From contig MU647319.1 in NCBI GenBank assembly GCA_026770585.1, forward strand, positions 114,558 through 125,515: DNA of 10,958 nt, read 5' to 3'. The DNA is from Baffinella frigidus. Its lineage: Eukaryota > Cryptophyceae > Cryptomonadales > Baffinellaceae. Numbering within the stretch: the stretch's first letter is position 1; each line of letters starts with the position of its first letter. The translations under genes were made by a program, and so were the position numbers. Under the pieces are notes generated by a model, which did not search any database, had not been told where the DNA came from, and was given only the letters and a program-made list of their open reading frames with translations. Of this stretch, positions 1 to 6,193 are shown piece after piece.

Positions 1-92
1 TGTAGGGTGTAGGGTGTAGGGTGTGGGGTGTAGGGTGTAGGGTGTAGGGTGTAGGGTGTAGGGTGTAGGGTGTAGGGTGTAGGGTGTAGGGT
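1..92 (+). repeat. (TGTAGGG)n tandem heptamer, about 13 units
   Basis: Thirteen consecutive heptamers from the first base, one of them TGTGGGG. The unit is a one-base variant of the TTTAGGG telomere repeat. This array is G-rich on the + strand, opposite to nearly all other arrays here, so a transcript could form G-quadruplexes. It abuts an exon 1 copy at 107, so it is interstitial rather than a chromosome end, unless the window begins near one. Confidence 0.9.
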
Positions 93-106
93 GACCCCGA
101 AAACAG

Positions 107-160
107 GAACGAGTGGCGCGGGAAAAAGTGCGGCTCGCGTGCCGGAAGGCCACAAGAGCG
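107..160 (+). pseudogene. Truncated copy of exon 1 (5' part)
   Basis: After aaacag this copies the first 35 or so bases of exon 1 (GAACGAGTGGCGCGGG...), with two synonymous changes (GAG to GAA, AAG to AAA). It then skips about 26 bases and resumes at CCGGAAGGCCAC before diverging into AAGAGCG. The internal loss breaks the frame. Confidence 0.7.
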
Positions 161-360
161 CATACAACACTTGTAGAGCGCGTATAAGTATTGTACAGAG
201 CGTACAAGTGTTGTAAAAGTTGTAAAACACGCGTACAAGTGTTGTAGCGAGCGTACAAGTATTGTATAGAGCGTACAACTTCTACACTTGTACGTGTTGT
301 AAAGGTTGTAAAACAAGCTTACAAGTGTTGTAAAGCGCGTACAAGTATTATAAAGAGGCT
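142..360. repeat. Degenerate tandem repeat of about 20 bp, GAGCGTACAAGTRTTGTA
   Basis: Repeated units of the form GCGTACAAGTGTTGTA with small changes, plus GTTGTAAAAC linkers. TACAA and TTGTA make many short self-complementary stretches. A second block at 620-722 follows the same order, so about 100 bp was duplicated together with an exon 1 fragment. Confidence 0.8.
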
Positions 361-372
361 CGCAACCTGCAG

Positions 373-411
373 GAACGAGTGGCGCGGGTGAAGGTGCGGC
401 TCGCGTGGCTC
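373..411 (+). pseudogene. Truncated copy of exon 1 (5' part)
   Basis: Follows ctcgcaacctgcag and matches exon 1 through GCGTGGCTCC, with one replacement (GAG to GTG). It then runs into the GTACAAGTAT repeat. The acceptor is kept and the donor half is missing. Confidence 0.7.
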
Positions 412-442
412 CCGTGTACAAGTATTATATATTATAGGGGGC

Positions 443-443
<1 letters not shown>

Positions 444-484
<41 letters not shown>
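444..484. repeat. (TA)n microsatellite
   Basis: About 20 TA dinucleotides, flanked on both sides by copies of ATTATAGGGGGCGTAT (430-445 and 482-498). Confidence 0.95.
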
Positions 485-489
<5 letters not shown>

Positions 490-567
490 GGGGCGTATAA
501 TAGTATTGTAACACACGCGCACACGTATTGTACACAACAGAAATGTAAAGAGGCTCGCAACCTGCAG

Positions 568-634
568 GAGCGAGTCGCGCGGGAAAAGGTGGCTCCGCGC
601 CATCGCGTTCATGCGCCGCCGGAAGACCACAAGA
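568..634 (+). pseudogene. Truncated, frameshifted copy of exon 1
   Basis: Preceded by the same gaggctcgcaacctgcag as the copy at 373. It carries three synonymous changes in its first seven codons, then an 11-base deletion that shifts the frame, then GCTCCGCGCC...CCGGAAGACCAC, ending in AAGAGCG as in the copy at 107. Confidence 0.7.
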
Positions 635-722
635 GCGTATACAATTCTTGTAGAGCGCGTACAAGTATTGTATAGAGCGTATAAGTGTTGTAAAGGGTGT
701 AAAACAATTGTACAAGTGTTTT
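620..722. repeat. Second block of the GTACAAGT repeat
   Basis: Direct repeat of 142-245: CCGGAAGACCACAAGAGCG followed by the same series of CTTGTAGAGCG, ACAAGTATTGTA and TTGTAAAAC units, with scattered changes. It lies just upstream of exon 1. Confidence 0.75.
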
Positions 723-761
723 AGAGGGGGTGGGAATCTTGAAAAGACAGCCTCGCAACAG

Positions 762-857
762 GAACGAGTGGCGCGGGAGAAGGTGCGGCTCGCGTGGCTC
801 CGCGCCATCGCGTTCATGCGCCGCCGGAAGGCCACGATGGTCGACGGCTTTACACAG
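762..857 (+). CDS. Exon 1: basic helical segment ending DGFTQ
   Basis: Thirty-two codons in phase 0 between caacag and CAG|gtgccc. The translation starts ERVAREKVRLAWLRAIAF and continues RRRKATMVDGFTQ: an amphipathic, strongly basic helix, with an RRRK cluster near residue 20. It could be part of a coiled coil or a calmodulin- or membrane-binding helix; I do not recognise a family. The acceptor is chosen because three upstream partial copies (107, 373, 568) all preserve the cag just before GA(A/G)CGAGT. Third positions are mostly G or C. Partial copies lie on both sides: 5' parts upstream and 3' parts downstream at 1019, 1160 and 1456. This is the only copy that is complete from acceptor to donor, so it is the likely functional one. 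Confidence 0.62.
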
Positions 858-1018
858 GTGCCCCAACCTTCTTCTTCTTCTTTATTACTCTCGATACAGG
901 CCCTAAATGAGGCCCTTGAGCCTTGAGTTGAGTGATACAAAAGTCTATGAGCCTTTAGAAACGGGCCCGCCTCAGAAACAAGAGCTATAATGGCTCCAGC
1001 GTCAAAAGCACCGCATCC

Positions 1019-1066
1019 GCATTCATGCGCCGCCGGAAAGCCACGATGGTCGACGGCTTCACCCAG
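1019..1066 (+). pseudogene. 3' copy of exon 1 with intact donor
   Basis: Sixteen codons identical in protein to the end of exon 1 (AFMRRRKATMVDGFTQ), followed by gtgccccaacc as at the real donor. All four base differences are synonymous third positions (GCG/GCA, AAG/AAA, TTT/TTC, ACA/ACC). No acceptor is seen just before it, so it may be a decoy donor, an alternative 3' end or debris. Confidence 0.68.
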
Positions 1067-1104
1067 GTGCCCCAACCCCCCAGATCTGGCTCAGTTCCGC
1101 TCCA

Positions 1105-1141
1105 AAGTTGGCGGATTCCCGCAGCCCCAGCGTGTCAACTT
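1105..1141 (+). repeat. Short AAGTTG...CAACTT element, copy 1 (37 bp)
   Basis: Begins AAGTTGGCGG and ends GCGTGTCAACTT. Its ends are inverted repeats of about 8 bases with one mismatch. It is flanked by TTCCGCTCC upstream and GAGGACAGTTTGCCAACC downstream. Confidence 0.75.
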
Positions 1142-1159
1142 GAGGACAGTTTGCCAACC

Positions 1160-1214
1160 GCGTTCATGCGCCGACGGAAGGCGGAAGGCCACGATGGTCG
1201 ACGGCTTTACACAG
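1160..1214 (+). pseudogene. 3' copy of exon 1 with a 7-base duplication
   Basis: Matches the last 16 codons of exon 1, but GGAAGGC is duplicated within it, shifting the frame. The donor gtgccccaacc is kept. It lies directly after the short inverted-repeat element at 1105-1141 and shares a block of about 143 bp with the copy at 1456. Confidence 0.7.
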
Positions 1215-1224
1215 GTGCCCCAAC

Positions 1225-1372
1225 CTACGCTAGACCTGAGCGGAGGCAAATCGCAAAAGTCAATTTCGACAAATCCCCTTCAAATGCTCTCAATTTTTGG
1301 GGGAAAGGCCGGAAATCCGGCCTTTTGTGTAAAGCGACTCGATGTGATTGCCCACACTCAGGTCTAGCGTAG
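1225..1372. mobile_element. Foldback element with 16 bp perfect ends
   Basis: CTACGCTAGACCTGAG at 1225-1240 is the exact reverse complement of 1357-1372. A second, internal hairpin AAAGGCCGGA / TCCGGCCTTT (1304-1325) has a 2-base loop. TGTAAAGCGACTC at 1327 is shared with the repeats near 7770-8030. At 148 bp with no coding capacity it is MITE-like; no clear target duplication is seen. Confidence 0.65.
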
Positions 1373-1400
1373 CCCCCAGATCTGGCTCTTTTCCGCTCCA

Positions 1401-1437
1401 AAGTTGACGGGTTTCCGCAGCCCCAGCGTGTCAACTT
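1401..1437 (+). repeat. Short AAGTTGAC...GTCAACTT element, copy 2 (37 bp)
   Basis: Begins AAGTTGACGG and ends GCGTGTCAACTT, with perfect 8-base inverted ends. Its flanks match copy 1 because both lie in the same tandem block of about 143 bp. Confidence 0.8.
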
Positions 1438-1455
1438 GAGGACAGTTTGCCAACC

Positions 1456-1503
1456 GCATTCATGCGCCGCTTGAAAGCCACCATGGTTGACAGCTTTACC
1501 CAG
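1456..1503 (+). pseudogene. 3' copy of exon 1 with intact frame and donor
   Basis: Sixteen codons reading AFMRRLKATMVDSFTQ, followed by gtgaat. Relative to exon 1 it has five synonymous changes and two replacements (R to L, G to S). It lies after the short element at 1401-1437. Confidence 0.68.
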
Positions 1504-1666
1504 GTGAATAAACCCCCCAAGTGCTGTAGAGAGCGTGCATGTTTTGAGCACACAATACACCCTCAGCCCGAAACCCGAAACCCGGAACCTGGAATTCGGA
1601 ACCCTTCGACAGGGTTCTTAGGTTTCAAAACCTGAAATTGAAAACTGAAACTGAAATTTTCAGCGA

Positions 1667-1811
1667 CGCCTGGTGCGAATCAGGGGTTTGAACCCTTCCA
1701 AAGGGTTCCGAATTTCAGGTTCCGGGTTCAATTTCAGGTTCCGGGTTCAATTTCAGGTTCAGGGTTCAGAATTTCAGGTTCAGGGTTCAAACCCCTGATT
1801 TGCACCAGACG
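1667..1811. mobile_element. Foldback element with about 30 bp ends
   Basis: 1667-1696 and 1782-1811 are inverted repeats with two mismatches (CGCCTGGTGCGAATCAGG against CGTCTGGTGCAAATCAGG). The middle is a small tandem repeat of AATTTCAGGTTCCGGGTTC. MITE-like; flanking duplication not evident. Confidence 0.65.
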
Positions 1812-1869
1812 AAAATCGGACACCCCTTGTACAAATCCGCCTGACGGGAAGAGGTGACATACGCGCGCT

Positions 1870-2046
1870 CAACCCTGAACCCTACACCCTACACCCTACA
1901 CCCTACACCCTACACCCTACACCTTACACCCTGAACCCTACACCCTACACCCTACACCCTACACCCTACACCATACACCATACACCCTACACCCTACACC
2001 CTACACCCTACACCCTACACCATGAACCTGACCTGAACCCTACACC
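1870..2046. repeat. CCCTACA heptamer array
   Basis: Mostly CCCTACA with CCATACA, CCTTACA and CCCTGAA variants. This is the reverse complement of the unit at 1-92, so the same satellite lies in both orientations around exon 1. Confidence 0.9.
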
Positions 2047-2095
2047 ATCACAGGACGGGGCAGGGTTCGGGAGTGCGGCGGAGCAGCAGGCCAGT

Positions 2096-2200
2096 CCCCA
2101 AACCCGAAACCCGAAACCCGAAACCCGAAACCCGAAACCCGAAACCCGAAACCCGAAACCCGAAACCCGAAACCCGAAACCCGAAACCCCGAAACCCGAA
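2096..2200. repeat. CCCGAAA heptamer array
   Basis: About 14 nearly uniform CCCGAAA units, with one extra C near 2187. The uniformity indicates recent local expansion of one variant. The QHQHQ- and RNPKPET-type frames across this region come from the repeats. Confidence 0.92.
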
Positions 2201-2202
2201 AC

Positions 2203-2370
2203 ACCAGCACCAGCACCAACACCAACACCAACACCAACACCAACCAAAACACCAACACCAACACCAACACCAACACCAACCAAAACACCAACACCAACAC
2301 CAACCCTAACCAAAACCAAAACCAAAACCCCAACCCCTACCCCTACCCCTACCCCTACCCCTACCCCCAA
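2203..2370. repeat. CACCAA and CCCCTA hexamer arrays
   Basis: Blocks of ACCAGC, then CACCAA with CCAAAA breaks, then AACCAAAACC, then five CCCCTA units to 2370. These are hexamers in place of heptamers, still C-rich on the + strand. Confidence 0.88.
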
Positions 2371-2499
2371 AGCCCGAAACCCAGAACCGTAAACCATCCA
2401 TAATCCATAAAAAATAAAAAATAAACCCCAAAAACTAAACAATAAACAATACACACTAAACACTAAACACTCAACACTAAACACTAAACCCTAAAGCAG

Positions 2500-2568
2500 G
2501 CCAAAGAGGAAGCGCTCGAGCGGGAGAAGCGCGCCCAGGAAAAGTCTCACCAAGACAAGTCGAACAAG
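2500..2568 (+). CDS. Exon 2: charged coiled-coil-like segment
   Basis: Twenty-three codons, phase 0 at both ends, after CTAAAGCAG and before gtgtcg. The translation begins AKEEALEREKRAQEK and ends SHQDKSNK. It is rich in E, K and R with heptad-like spacing, so an alpha-helical coiled coil is likely; no enzyme motif is present. The acceptor follows a heptamer-like intron end. Three downstream copies repeat the 3' part with the donor. The copy at 2977 keeps 19 codons with eight synonymous changes against one replacement, supporting this reading frame as genuinely coding. Confidence 0.65.
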
Positions 2569-2725
2569 GTGTCGACCTAACCCCTAAACCCAGAACCCAG
2601 AACCCCAAACCCCAAACCCTAGACCCTAAACCCCAAACCTTAAACCCTGAACCCTGAATCCTAAACCCTAAACCCAGAACCTCCAGTGAAACCCGAAACC
2701 CAAAACCGTAAACCTTCAACCCGGA

Positions 2726-2748
2726 ATGACCAGGGCAAGTCTAACAAG
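2726..2748 (+). pseudogene. Short 3' copy of exon 2
   Basis: ATGACCAGGGCAAGTCTAAC then AAG, followed by gtgcc. It covers only the last seven or so codons of exon 2, with changes, and keeps the donor. Confidence 0.55.
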
Positions 2749-2811
2749 GTGCCACCCTAAACCCTACACCCTAAACCCGATACTTGAAACCCGAAACTCG
2801 AAACCTGGAAG

Positions 2812-2853
2812 AAGCGAGCGCAGGAGAAGTCCCACCAGGACAAGTCTAACCAG
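2812..2853 (+). pseudogene. 3' copy of exon 2, 14 codons in frame
   Basis: Reads KRAQEKSHQDKSNQ, followed by gtgaca. It differs from exon 2 at synonymous third positions, except for the final K to Q. The upstream part is lost in CCCGAAA-like sequence, so no acceptor is obvious. Confidence 0.65.
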
Positions 2854-2880
2854 GTGACACAACTTCCCCTTCCGTTTTCT

Positions 2881-2944
2881 TCTGGTACAAATCCGTCAAC
2901 TTTAGAGCTGTCCGGTCGGGTTTCTGGTACAACTTCGTCAACTT
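2881..2944 (-). repeat. Two half copies of the short AAGTTGAC element
   Basis: GGTACAAATCCGTCAACTTT (2884-2903) and GGTACAACTTCGTCAACTTT (2927-2946) each match one end of the short element in reverse orientation. The other ends are absent. Confidence 0.6.
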
Positions 2945-2976
2945 TGGGGTGGATGCGCACCCTGGATTGAAACACT

Positions 2977-3033
2977 GCGCTCGAGCGCGAGAAGCGAGCG
3001 CAGGAGAAATCCCACCAAGTCAAGTCTAATAAG
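2977..3033 (+). pseudogene. 3' copy of exon 2, 19 codons in frame
   Basis: Reads ALEREKRAQEKSHQVKSNK, followed by gtgccg. Nine bases differ from exon 2; eight are synonymous third positions and one is a replacement (D to V). It may be an alternative exon end or a relic of a once-functional duplicate. Confidence 0.7.
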
Positions 3034-3103
3034 GTGCCGCTCTAACCCCTAAACCCTGAATCCGAAACCCGGAACGCGAAACCGTCAAGGTTAAGGTTAT
3101 GGA

Positions 3104-3215
3104 CCATCAAACCGGAAATCGGCACACGCAAGGCAGTCACCTCGGACAGTTGGCTTCGGCGTCCGCGTGACCGGTCACGCGGGCGTTCACGAGCCTGCCG
3201 GCGGGGCTGTTCCAC
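3104..3215. mobile_element. Insert of about 111 bp present in one of two duplicated blocks
   Basis: 3073-3103 plus 3216-3257 match 3411-3480 almost exactly as one continuous block; only the first copy contains this segment. GGA occurs at both junctions, as a 3 bp target duplication would look. The insert contains a perfect 20 bp palindrome (3163-3182, CCGCGTGACCGGTCACGCGG). No terminal inverted repeats were seen. The alternative is a deletion from the second block. Confidence 0.55.
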
Positions 3216-3324
3216 GGACTCGGGCCCCCGAAAAGCAAACGCCCGGCACGCAAACCCTATTTTGAAATATTCATTCTTTTACAAGTGAAGAAAAAAAATT
3301 GTGTAGTAATTTTTACACAAATCG

Positions 3325-3382
3325 GGGCATGCTTGGGCACGTATCTCAAGTTATAACTTGAGATACGTGACCAAGCATGCCC
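3325..3382. repeat. 58 bp near-perfect palindrome with no loop
   Basis: Arms of 29 bp (3325-3353 and 3354-3382) differ at a single position; the centre is CAAGTTATAACTTG. A smaller hairpin TTGTGTA / TACACAA (3299-3320) precedes it in an AT-rich stretch. Confidence 0.85.
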
Positions 3383-3591
3383 GTGACTGGTACTAAATTT
3401 GGCAATTTAGAACGCGAAACCGTCAAGGTTAAGGTTATGGACTCGGGCTCCCGAAAAGCAAACGCCCGGCACGCAAACCCCAACGCCTTACACCCGAAAC
3501 CCAGACCGAATCCCAGACCCTACACCCTACACCCTAAACCCTAAACCCTACACCTTGAACCCCAAACCCCAAACCCCAAACCCCAAACCAG

Positions 3592-3663
3592 GTTGTCTCG
3601 AAGGAAGTGCTGATGGGGCAGCTCATTCCGTACTCGGCTTTCTGGGCGGGCGTCGTTCGCCAG
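3592..3663 (+). CDS. Exon 3: hydrophobic-rich segment
   Basis: Twenty-four codons, phase 0, after CAAACCAG and before gtgtgt. The translation begins VVSKEVLMGQLIPYS and ends AFWAGVVRQ. It has a moderately hydrophobic central stretch but is too short alone to be called a membrane segment. A second copy at 3827-3895 shares most codons, with synonymous changes and an in-frame 12 bp duplication. Family not recognised. Confidence 0.63.
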
Positions 3664-4003
3664 GTGTGTCCAACACCCCTAGGAATGTGCCTAACACCCC
3701 ATCCTTCTTCTGCCAGGTGTGTCCAACACCCACATGAGTGTGTCTAACACTCCCTTCACGTGTGTCCAACACCCCCCCAGAGTGTGTCCAACACATCCCC
3801 AAGTGTGTCAGACACACTCGATGGGGGTGCTGATGGGGCAGCTCATTCCGTACTCTGCCTTCTTGGCGGGCGTCGTGCGTGGCGTCGTGCGCCAGGTGTG
3901 TCCAAACACCCACATGAGTGTGTCTAACACTCCCTTAACGTGTGTCCAACACCCCCCCAGAGTGTGCCAAACGCCCCAACACCCCCTCCGGAACCCGAAA
4001 CCG

Positions 4004-4042
<39 letters not shown>

Positions 4043-4200
4043 CACTAAAAACTACACCTGACACCCGAAACCCGAAACCCGAAAACCAAAAACCGAAAAC
4101 CGAAACCCCAAACCCCAAACCCCAAACCCTAAACCCTAAACCCTAAACCCCAAACCCGAAACCCTAAACCCTAAACCCTAAACCTGAAACACCCTATCAG
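3664..4200 (+). other. Intron 3: GTGTGTCCAACACCC repeats, second exon 3 copy, heptamers
   Basis: Starts GTGTGT and ends TATCAG. The GTGTGTCCAACACCC / GTGTGTCTAACACTCCC repeat (3663-3815) recurs after the second exon copy (3896-3985), showing that exon end and intron start were duplicated together. The rest is GAAACCG, CCCGAAA, CCCCAAA and CCCTAAA heptamer variants up to the acceptor. Confidence 0.65.
3827..3895 (+). pseudogene. Second copy of exon 3, in frame, with a 12 bp duplication
   Basis: Twenty-three codons from GTGCTGATGGGG to CGCCAG, followed by gtgtgt. Differences from exon 3 are three synonymous changes, W to L, and a tandem in-frame 12 bp repeat giving GVVRGVVRQ. The first five codons and a clear acceptor are missing, so it could be a decoy donor or an alternative exon with a shifted acceptor. 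Confidence 0.6.
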
Positions 4201-4275
4201 GCGGAGTCTCAGGACTTGGAGAGGAATCCGGAACTGCAAATGAGCCGGGTCCAACTCCTCGATTTCATCTCCAAG
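4201..4275 (+). CDS. Exon 4: AESQDLERNPELQ...LLDFISK
   Basis: Twenty-five codons, phase 0, after CACCCTATCAG and before gtgact. The translation begins AESQDLERNPELQMSRV and ends QLLDFISK: a charged helix followed by a hydrophobic helix. Three further copies lie downstream. In the copy at 4392 all eight differences over the 15 compared codons are synonymous, which is strong evidence for this frame. The copy at 4868 has a stop in place of a glutamine. Family not recognised. Confidence 0.67.
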
Positions 4276-4287
4276 GTGACTTCTCTT

Positions 4288-4327
4288 AAGTTGACACGCT
4301 GGGTTTGCCGTACAAATTCGTCAACTT
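4288..4327 (-). repeat. Short AAGTTGAC element, reverse orientation (40 bp)
   Basis: Reads AAGTTGACACGCTGGG...TTCGTCAACTT on the + strand, the reverse of the copies at 9990 and 10092. It lies 12 bases after the exon 4 donor. Confidence 0.8.
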
Positions 4328-4391
4328 CGGGGCAAAAAAGGACCCTGTCTCACCAAATTGGCGAAACCGAATAGACCGAGACAGATCTGGA

Positions 4392-4640
4392 GAGGACCTG
4401 GAAAGGAACCCAGAGCTCCAGATGAGCCGGGTCCAACTTCATAGGCTCGCAACCTATAATTAGTTTTGTAAAGTAACTCGTTTCTGGTACAAATTATAAA
4501 ACAAGACCTCGTTTAAAAAGGAATTGGAGCCCTTTTTAGTTTTAAATAGACCTTGTTTTATAATTTGTACCAGAACGAGTTGCTTTACAAAACTAAATAT
4601 AGGTTGCGCCGCTATTAAACTCCTCGATTTCATCTCCAAG
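4392..4640 (+). pseudogene. Copy of exon 4 split by a foldback insertion
   Basis: The first part, 4392-4438, reads EDLERNPELQMSRVQ, with eight synonymous and no replacement differences from exon 4 over the shared codons. A 179 bp foldback plus duplicated AACT follows. 4622-4640 then resumes exactly at the missing base and ends LLDFISK before gtaggc. Taking out the insert restores the frame perfectly. Confidence 0.7.
4439..4617. mobile_element. 179 bp foldback (MITE-like) with AACT target duplication
   Basis: AACT at 4435-4438 is repeated at 4618-4621. The ends TCATAGGCTCGCAACCTATA and TATAGGTTGCGCCGCTATTA are inverted repeats with four mismatches in 20. The inner arms (TTTTGTAAAG...CTGGTACAAATTATAAAACAAG) continue the foldback, making it nearly full-length. 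No coding capacity. The ends are not GT/AG, so it is not a simple intron. Confidence 0.75.
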
Positions 4641-4712
4641 GTAGGCATGCCTCTCTCTCATGAGTCTATTCACTATCGACAATTCGGTAGGGTCGGGCTC
4701 TTTTCCGCGCCA

Positions 4713-4753
4713 AAGTTGACGGGTTTGTACCGTGAACCCCGGGATGTCAACTT
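4713..4753 (+). repeat. Short AAGTTGAC...GTCAACTT element (41 bp)
   Basis: Begins AAGTTGACGGGTTTGTACCG and ends GGGATGTCAACTT. It is preceded by GGGCTCTTTTCCGCGCCA, as at 1380, and followed by AGGAAGAGTCCG. Confidence 0.8.
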
Positions 4754-4867
4754 AGGAAGAGTCCGTCACGCCGGCGGAGGCAGAGCGTAGAGAGGAATCT
4801 TATCTCGGAAGATAACTGAATCAGTTTGTTTTTAGGGTGTACCCTCAACCCCCTAACCCCTAACCTA

Positions 4868-4924
4868 GAGAGGAATCCGGAACTGTAGATGAGCCGCGTC
4901 CAACTCCTCGACTTCATCTCCAAG
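4868..4924 (+). pseudogene. 3' copy of exon 4 with an in-frame stop
   Basis: Nineteen codons matching exon 4 except that CAA is replaced by TAG. The remaining changes include CGG/CGC and GAT/GAC (synonymous). It ends AAG|gtgaca. The stop makes inclusion harmful, so this copy is likely dead. Confidence 0.72.
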
Positions 4925-4939
4925 GTGACATTCTCTTAA

Positions 4940-5238
4940 CCACACAGCGGACTTCAAAGGGATTTTGAATAACCCCTGAGCGATAAGACCTAGGATCCTA
5001 CAGTAGGCAACCCGTAGGGACTTGGGGGGGTTCCAACAAATAACGTAACAGAAACTCGGCCTCTCACCACGCAAGAGTGTAGGGCTGACCTGCGAAAACA
5101 AGCCAGTTCACACGGGGTTTGTAACAACTTTCCGAAATTCCGATTTTTCTGTGTGAAGAATGTCCACTTATGAACTTAAGAAATAGTAGAATTCTACTAT
5201 TTCTCCTGTGGGTCACTCTGCCCTACACTCTTGCGTGG
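4940..5238. mobile_element. CCACACAGCGG-family element, diverged copy with nested palindromes
   Basis: 4940-5062 aligns with 10600-10722 over about 120 bp (shared CCACACAGCGGACTTC, GGGATTTTGAAT, GTAGGG, GGGGGGGTTCC and GTAAC blocks). The 3' end differs. Instead, CCACGCAAGAGTGTAGGGC (5067-5085) pairs with 5220-5238, and a 26 bp perfect palindrome (5179-5204, centre GAATTC) lies between. It may be two nested elements. Confidence 0.6.
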
Positions 5239-5242
5239 CAGC

Positions 5243-5274
5243 GCCGGGTCCAACTCCTCAATTTCACTTCCAAG
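5243..5274 (+). pseudogene. Short 3' copy of exon 4
   Basis: Reads RVQLLNFTSK and is followed by gttagc, with two replacements against exon 4 (D to N, I to T). It begins right after an inverted-repeat arm that ends at 5238. Confidence 0.6.
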
Positions 5275-5280
5275 GTTAGC

Positions 5281-5546
5281 TTAACCCATAAACCATAAAC
5301 CATAAAAGATAAGCCATAAACCATAAAACATAAACCATAAAACATAAACCATAAACCATAAACCATAAACCATAACCCCTCAATCCTTCAACTCTAAACC
5401 CTCTCCAATCATCCAAACCCAAACCCCAAACCCTAAACCCTAAACCCTAAACCCTAAACCCTAAACTCTACACGCCCCACACCCCACCCCAAACCCAAAA
5501 CCCAAAACCCAAAACCCAAAACCCAAAACCCAAAACCCCAAACCCC
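5281..5546. repeat. CCATAAA, CCCTAAA and CCCAAAA arrays
   Basis: Successive homogeneous blocks: CCATAAA variants to about 5376, CCCTAAA at 5430-5465, then CCCAAAA at 5495-5535, ending in the exon 5 acceptor CCCCAG. Confidence 0.9.
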
Positions 5547-5548
5547 AG

Positions 5549-5618
5549 GTGTATTCGGAGAAGATGATCGCAGACGAAATCGACGACCGTGCCCGCATCG
5601 CCCGCCAGACCCTCCCTG
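5549..5618 (+). CDS. Exon 5: VYSEKMIADEIDDRARIARQ
   Basis: Seventy bases after AAACCCCAG: twenty-three codons plus one base, ending CTCCCTG|gtctaa. The translation begins VYSEKMIADEIDDRARI and ends ARQTLP. The single leftover G is completed by the AG that opens exon 6, giving a glutamate codon. This phase match is the best single argument for the exon chain. The protein is acidic then basic, probably helical. Several downstream copies share synonymous differences and carry leucine in place of the methionine at residue 6. Family not recognised. Confidence 0.67.
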
Positions 5619-5769
5619 GTCTAACCCCTAAACCCTCCTAAACCTGAAAACCTGAACCCTAAACCCTGAACCCTAAACCCTAAACCCTAAACCCTAAACC
5701 CCAAGCCAGACCCTCCCCAGTTTAACCCCTCACCCCTCCTAAACCTGAAAACCTGAACCCTAAACCCTA
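5603..5769. repeat. Tandem duplication of exon 5 end plus intron start
   Basis: GCCAGACCCTCCC(T/C) followed by T(C/T)TAACCCCT...CTCCTAAACCTGAAAACCTG occurs at 5604-5670 and again at about 5704-5769. In the second copy the donor GGTC is changed to AGTT. Confidence 0.7.
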
Positions 5770-5934
5770 AACCCTAAACGCTAAACCCTCCCCGGTCTGC
5801 CTCTTAGCCCTCTCTTCTCATCTCGGAACATACCAGAATCTGTCCTGACAAAAAGGCGGCAGATAGCCAGGCCCTCCCTTGCCTGCCTCCTAGCAGTCTA
5901 TCCAGTCTCGCCAATCTAGTTTCGGAACACGACA

Positions 5935-5968
5935 GACCGCGCCCGCATCGCCCGCCAGACCCTCCCCG
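5935..5968 (+). pseudogene. 3' copy of exon 5
   Basis: GACCGCGCCCGCATCGCCCG then CCAGACCCTCCCCG before gtctca. It encodes DRARIARQTLP, with only synonymous differences from exon 5 (CGT/CGC, CCT/CCC). Confidence 0.65.
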
Positions 5969-6093
5969 GTCTCATCCCTAAACCCTAAACCTTACACCCT
6001 AAACCCTAAACCCTAAACCCTAAACCCTCCCCGGTCGGCCTCCTAGCCCTCTCTTCTCATCTCGGGACATACCAGAATCTGTCCATTTGTACC

Positions 6094-6180
6094 GCGGAGC
6101 GAGGATGGCAGCTTGAGAATAGGAGGGAGATTCTCAAGCTGCCATCCTCGCTCCGTCACAGCTTGAGAATAGGAGGGAGA
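6094..6180. repeat. 26 bp perfect foldback with a repeated arm
   Basis: 6095-6120 and 6130-6155 are exact inverted repeats around a 9-base loop (AGGAGGGAG). GCTTGAGAATAGGAGGGAGA then recurs directly at 6161-6180, so arm plus loop was copied once more. Confidence 0.85.
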
Positions 6181-6193
6181 CCCGAGTGACGAA

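Larger units (their letters stand above)
858..2499 (+). other. Intron 1: exon 1 copies, short elements, foldbacks and heptamers
   Basis: Starts GTGCCC and ends AAGCAG. It contains three 3' copies of exon 1, two copies of the AAGTTGAC element within a tandem block of about 143 bp (1077-1222 and 1373-1515), two inverted-repeat elements (1225-1372, 1667-1811), and long C-rich heptamer and hexamer arrays from 1870 to the acceptor. No other gene is visible. Confidence 0.6.
2569..3591 (+). other. Intron 2: exon 2 copies, duplicated blocks and palindromes
   Basis: Starts GTGTCG and ends AACCAG. It holds CCCTAAA-like arrays (2581-2720, 3483-3590), three exon 2 copies, two half copies of the AAGTTGAC element on the minus strand (2881-2902, 2925-2944), a duplicated block with and without a 111 bp insert (3073-3257 and 3411-3480) and a 58 bp palindrome. 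No further gene was seen. Confidence 0.6.
4276..5548 (+). other. Intron 4: exon 4 copies, two short elements, TIR elements, heptamers
   Basis: Starts GTGACT and ends CCCCAG. It contains short elements at 4288-4327 (minus) and 4713-4753 (plus), an exon 4 copy split by a foldback element, two more partial exon 4 copies, a member of the CCACACAGCGG family with palindromes (4940-5238), and CCATAAA, CCCTAAA and CCCAAAA arrays. No other gene is visible. Confidence 0.6.

Noticed and set aside
1-92. A true chromosome end (telomere)
   Set aside because: The unit is TGTAGGG, the array is only 13 units long, and similar arrays lie throughout the window; an interstitial array is more likely, though a nearby end cannot be excluded.
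425-1075. 216-residue antisense frame, ending in YIYIYIY
   Set aside because: It crosses the TA microsatellite and is the antisense of exon 1 copies, so it is open by composition and duplication.
2008-2484. Long open frames of GVGVGV or QHQHQ type on both strands
   Set aside because: They are direct translations of the hexamer and heptamer arrays, open in several frames at once, with no independent coding signal.
3663-3985. Regularly spaced GTGTGTCCAACACCC repeats, considered as a CRISPR-like array
   Set aside because: Unit spacing is irregular, spacers are near-copies of the repeat, and there are no cas-like genes; it is a degenerate tandem repeat.
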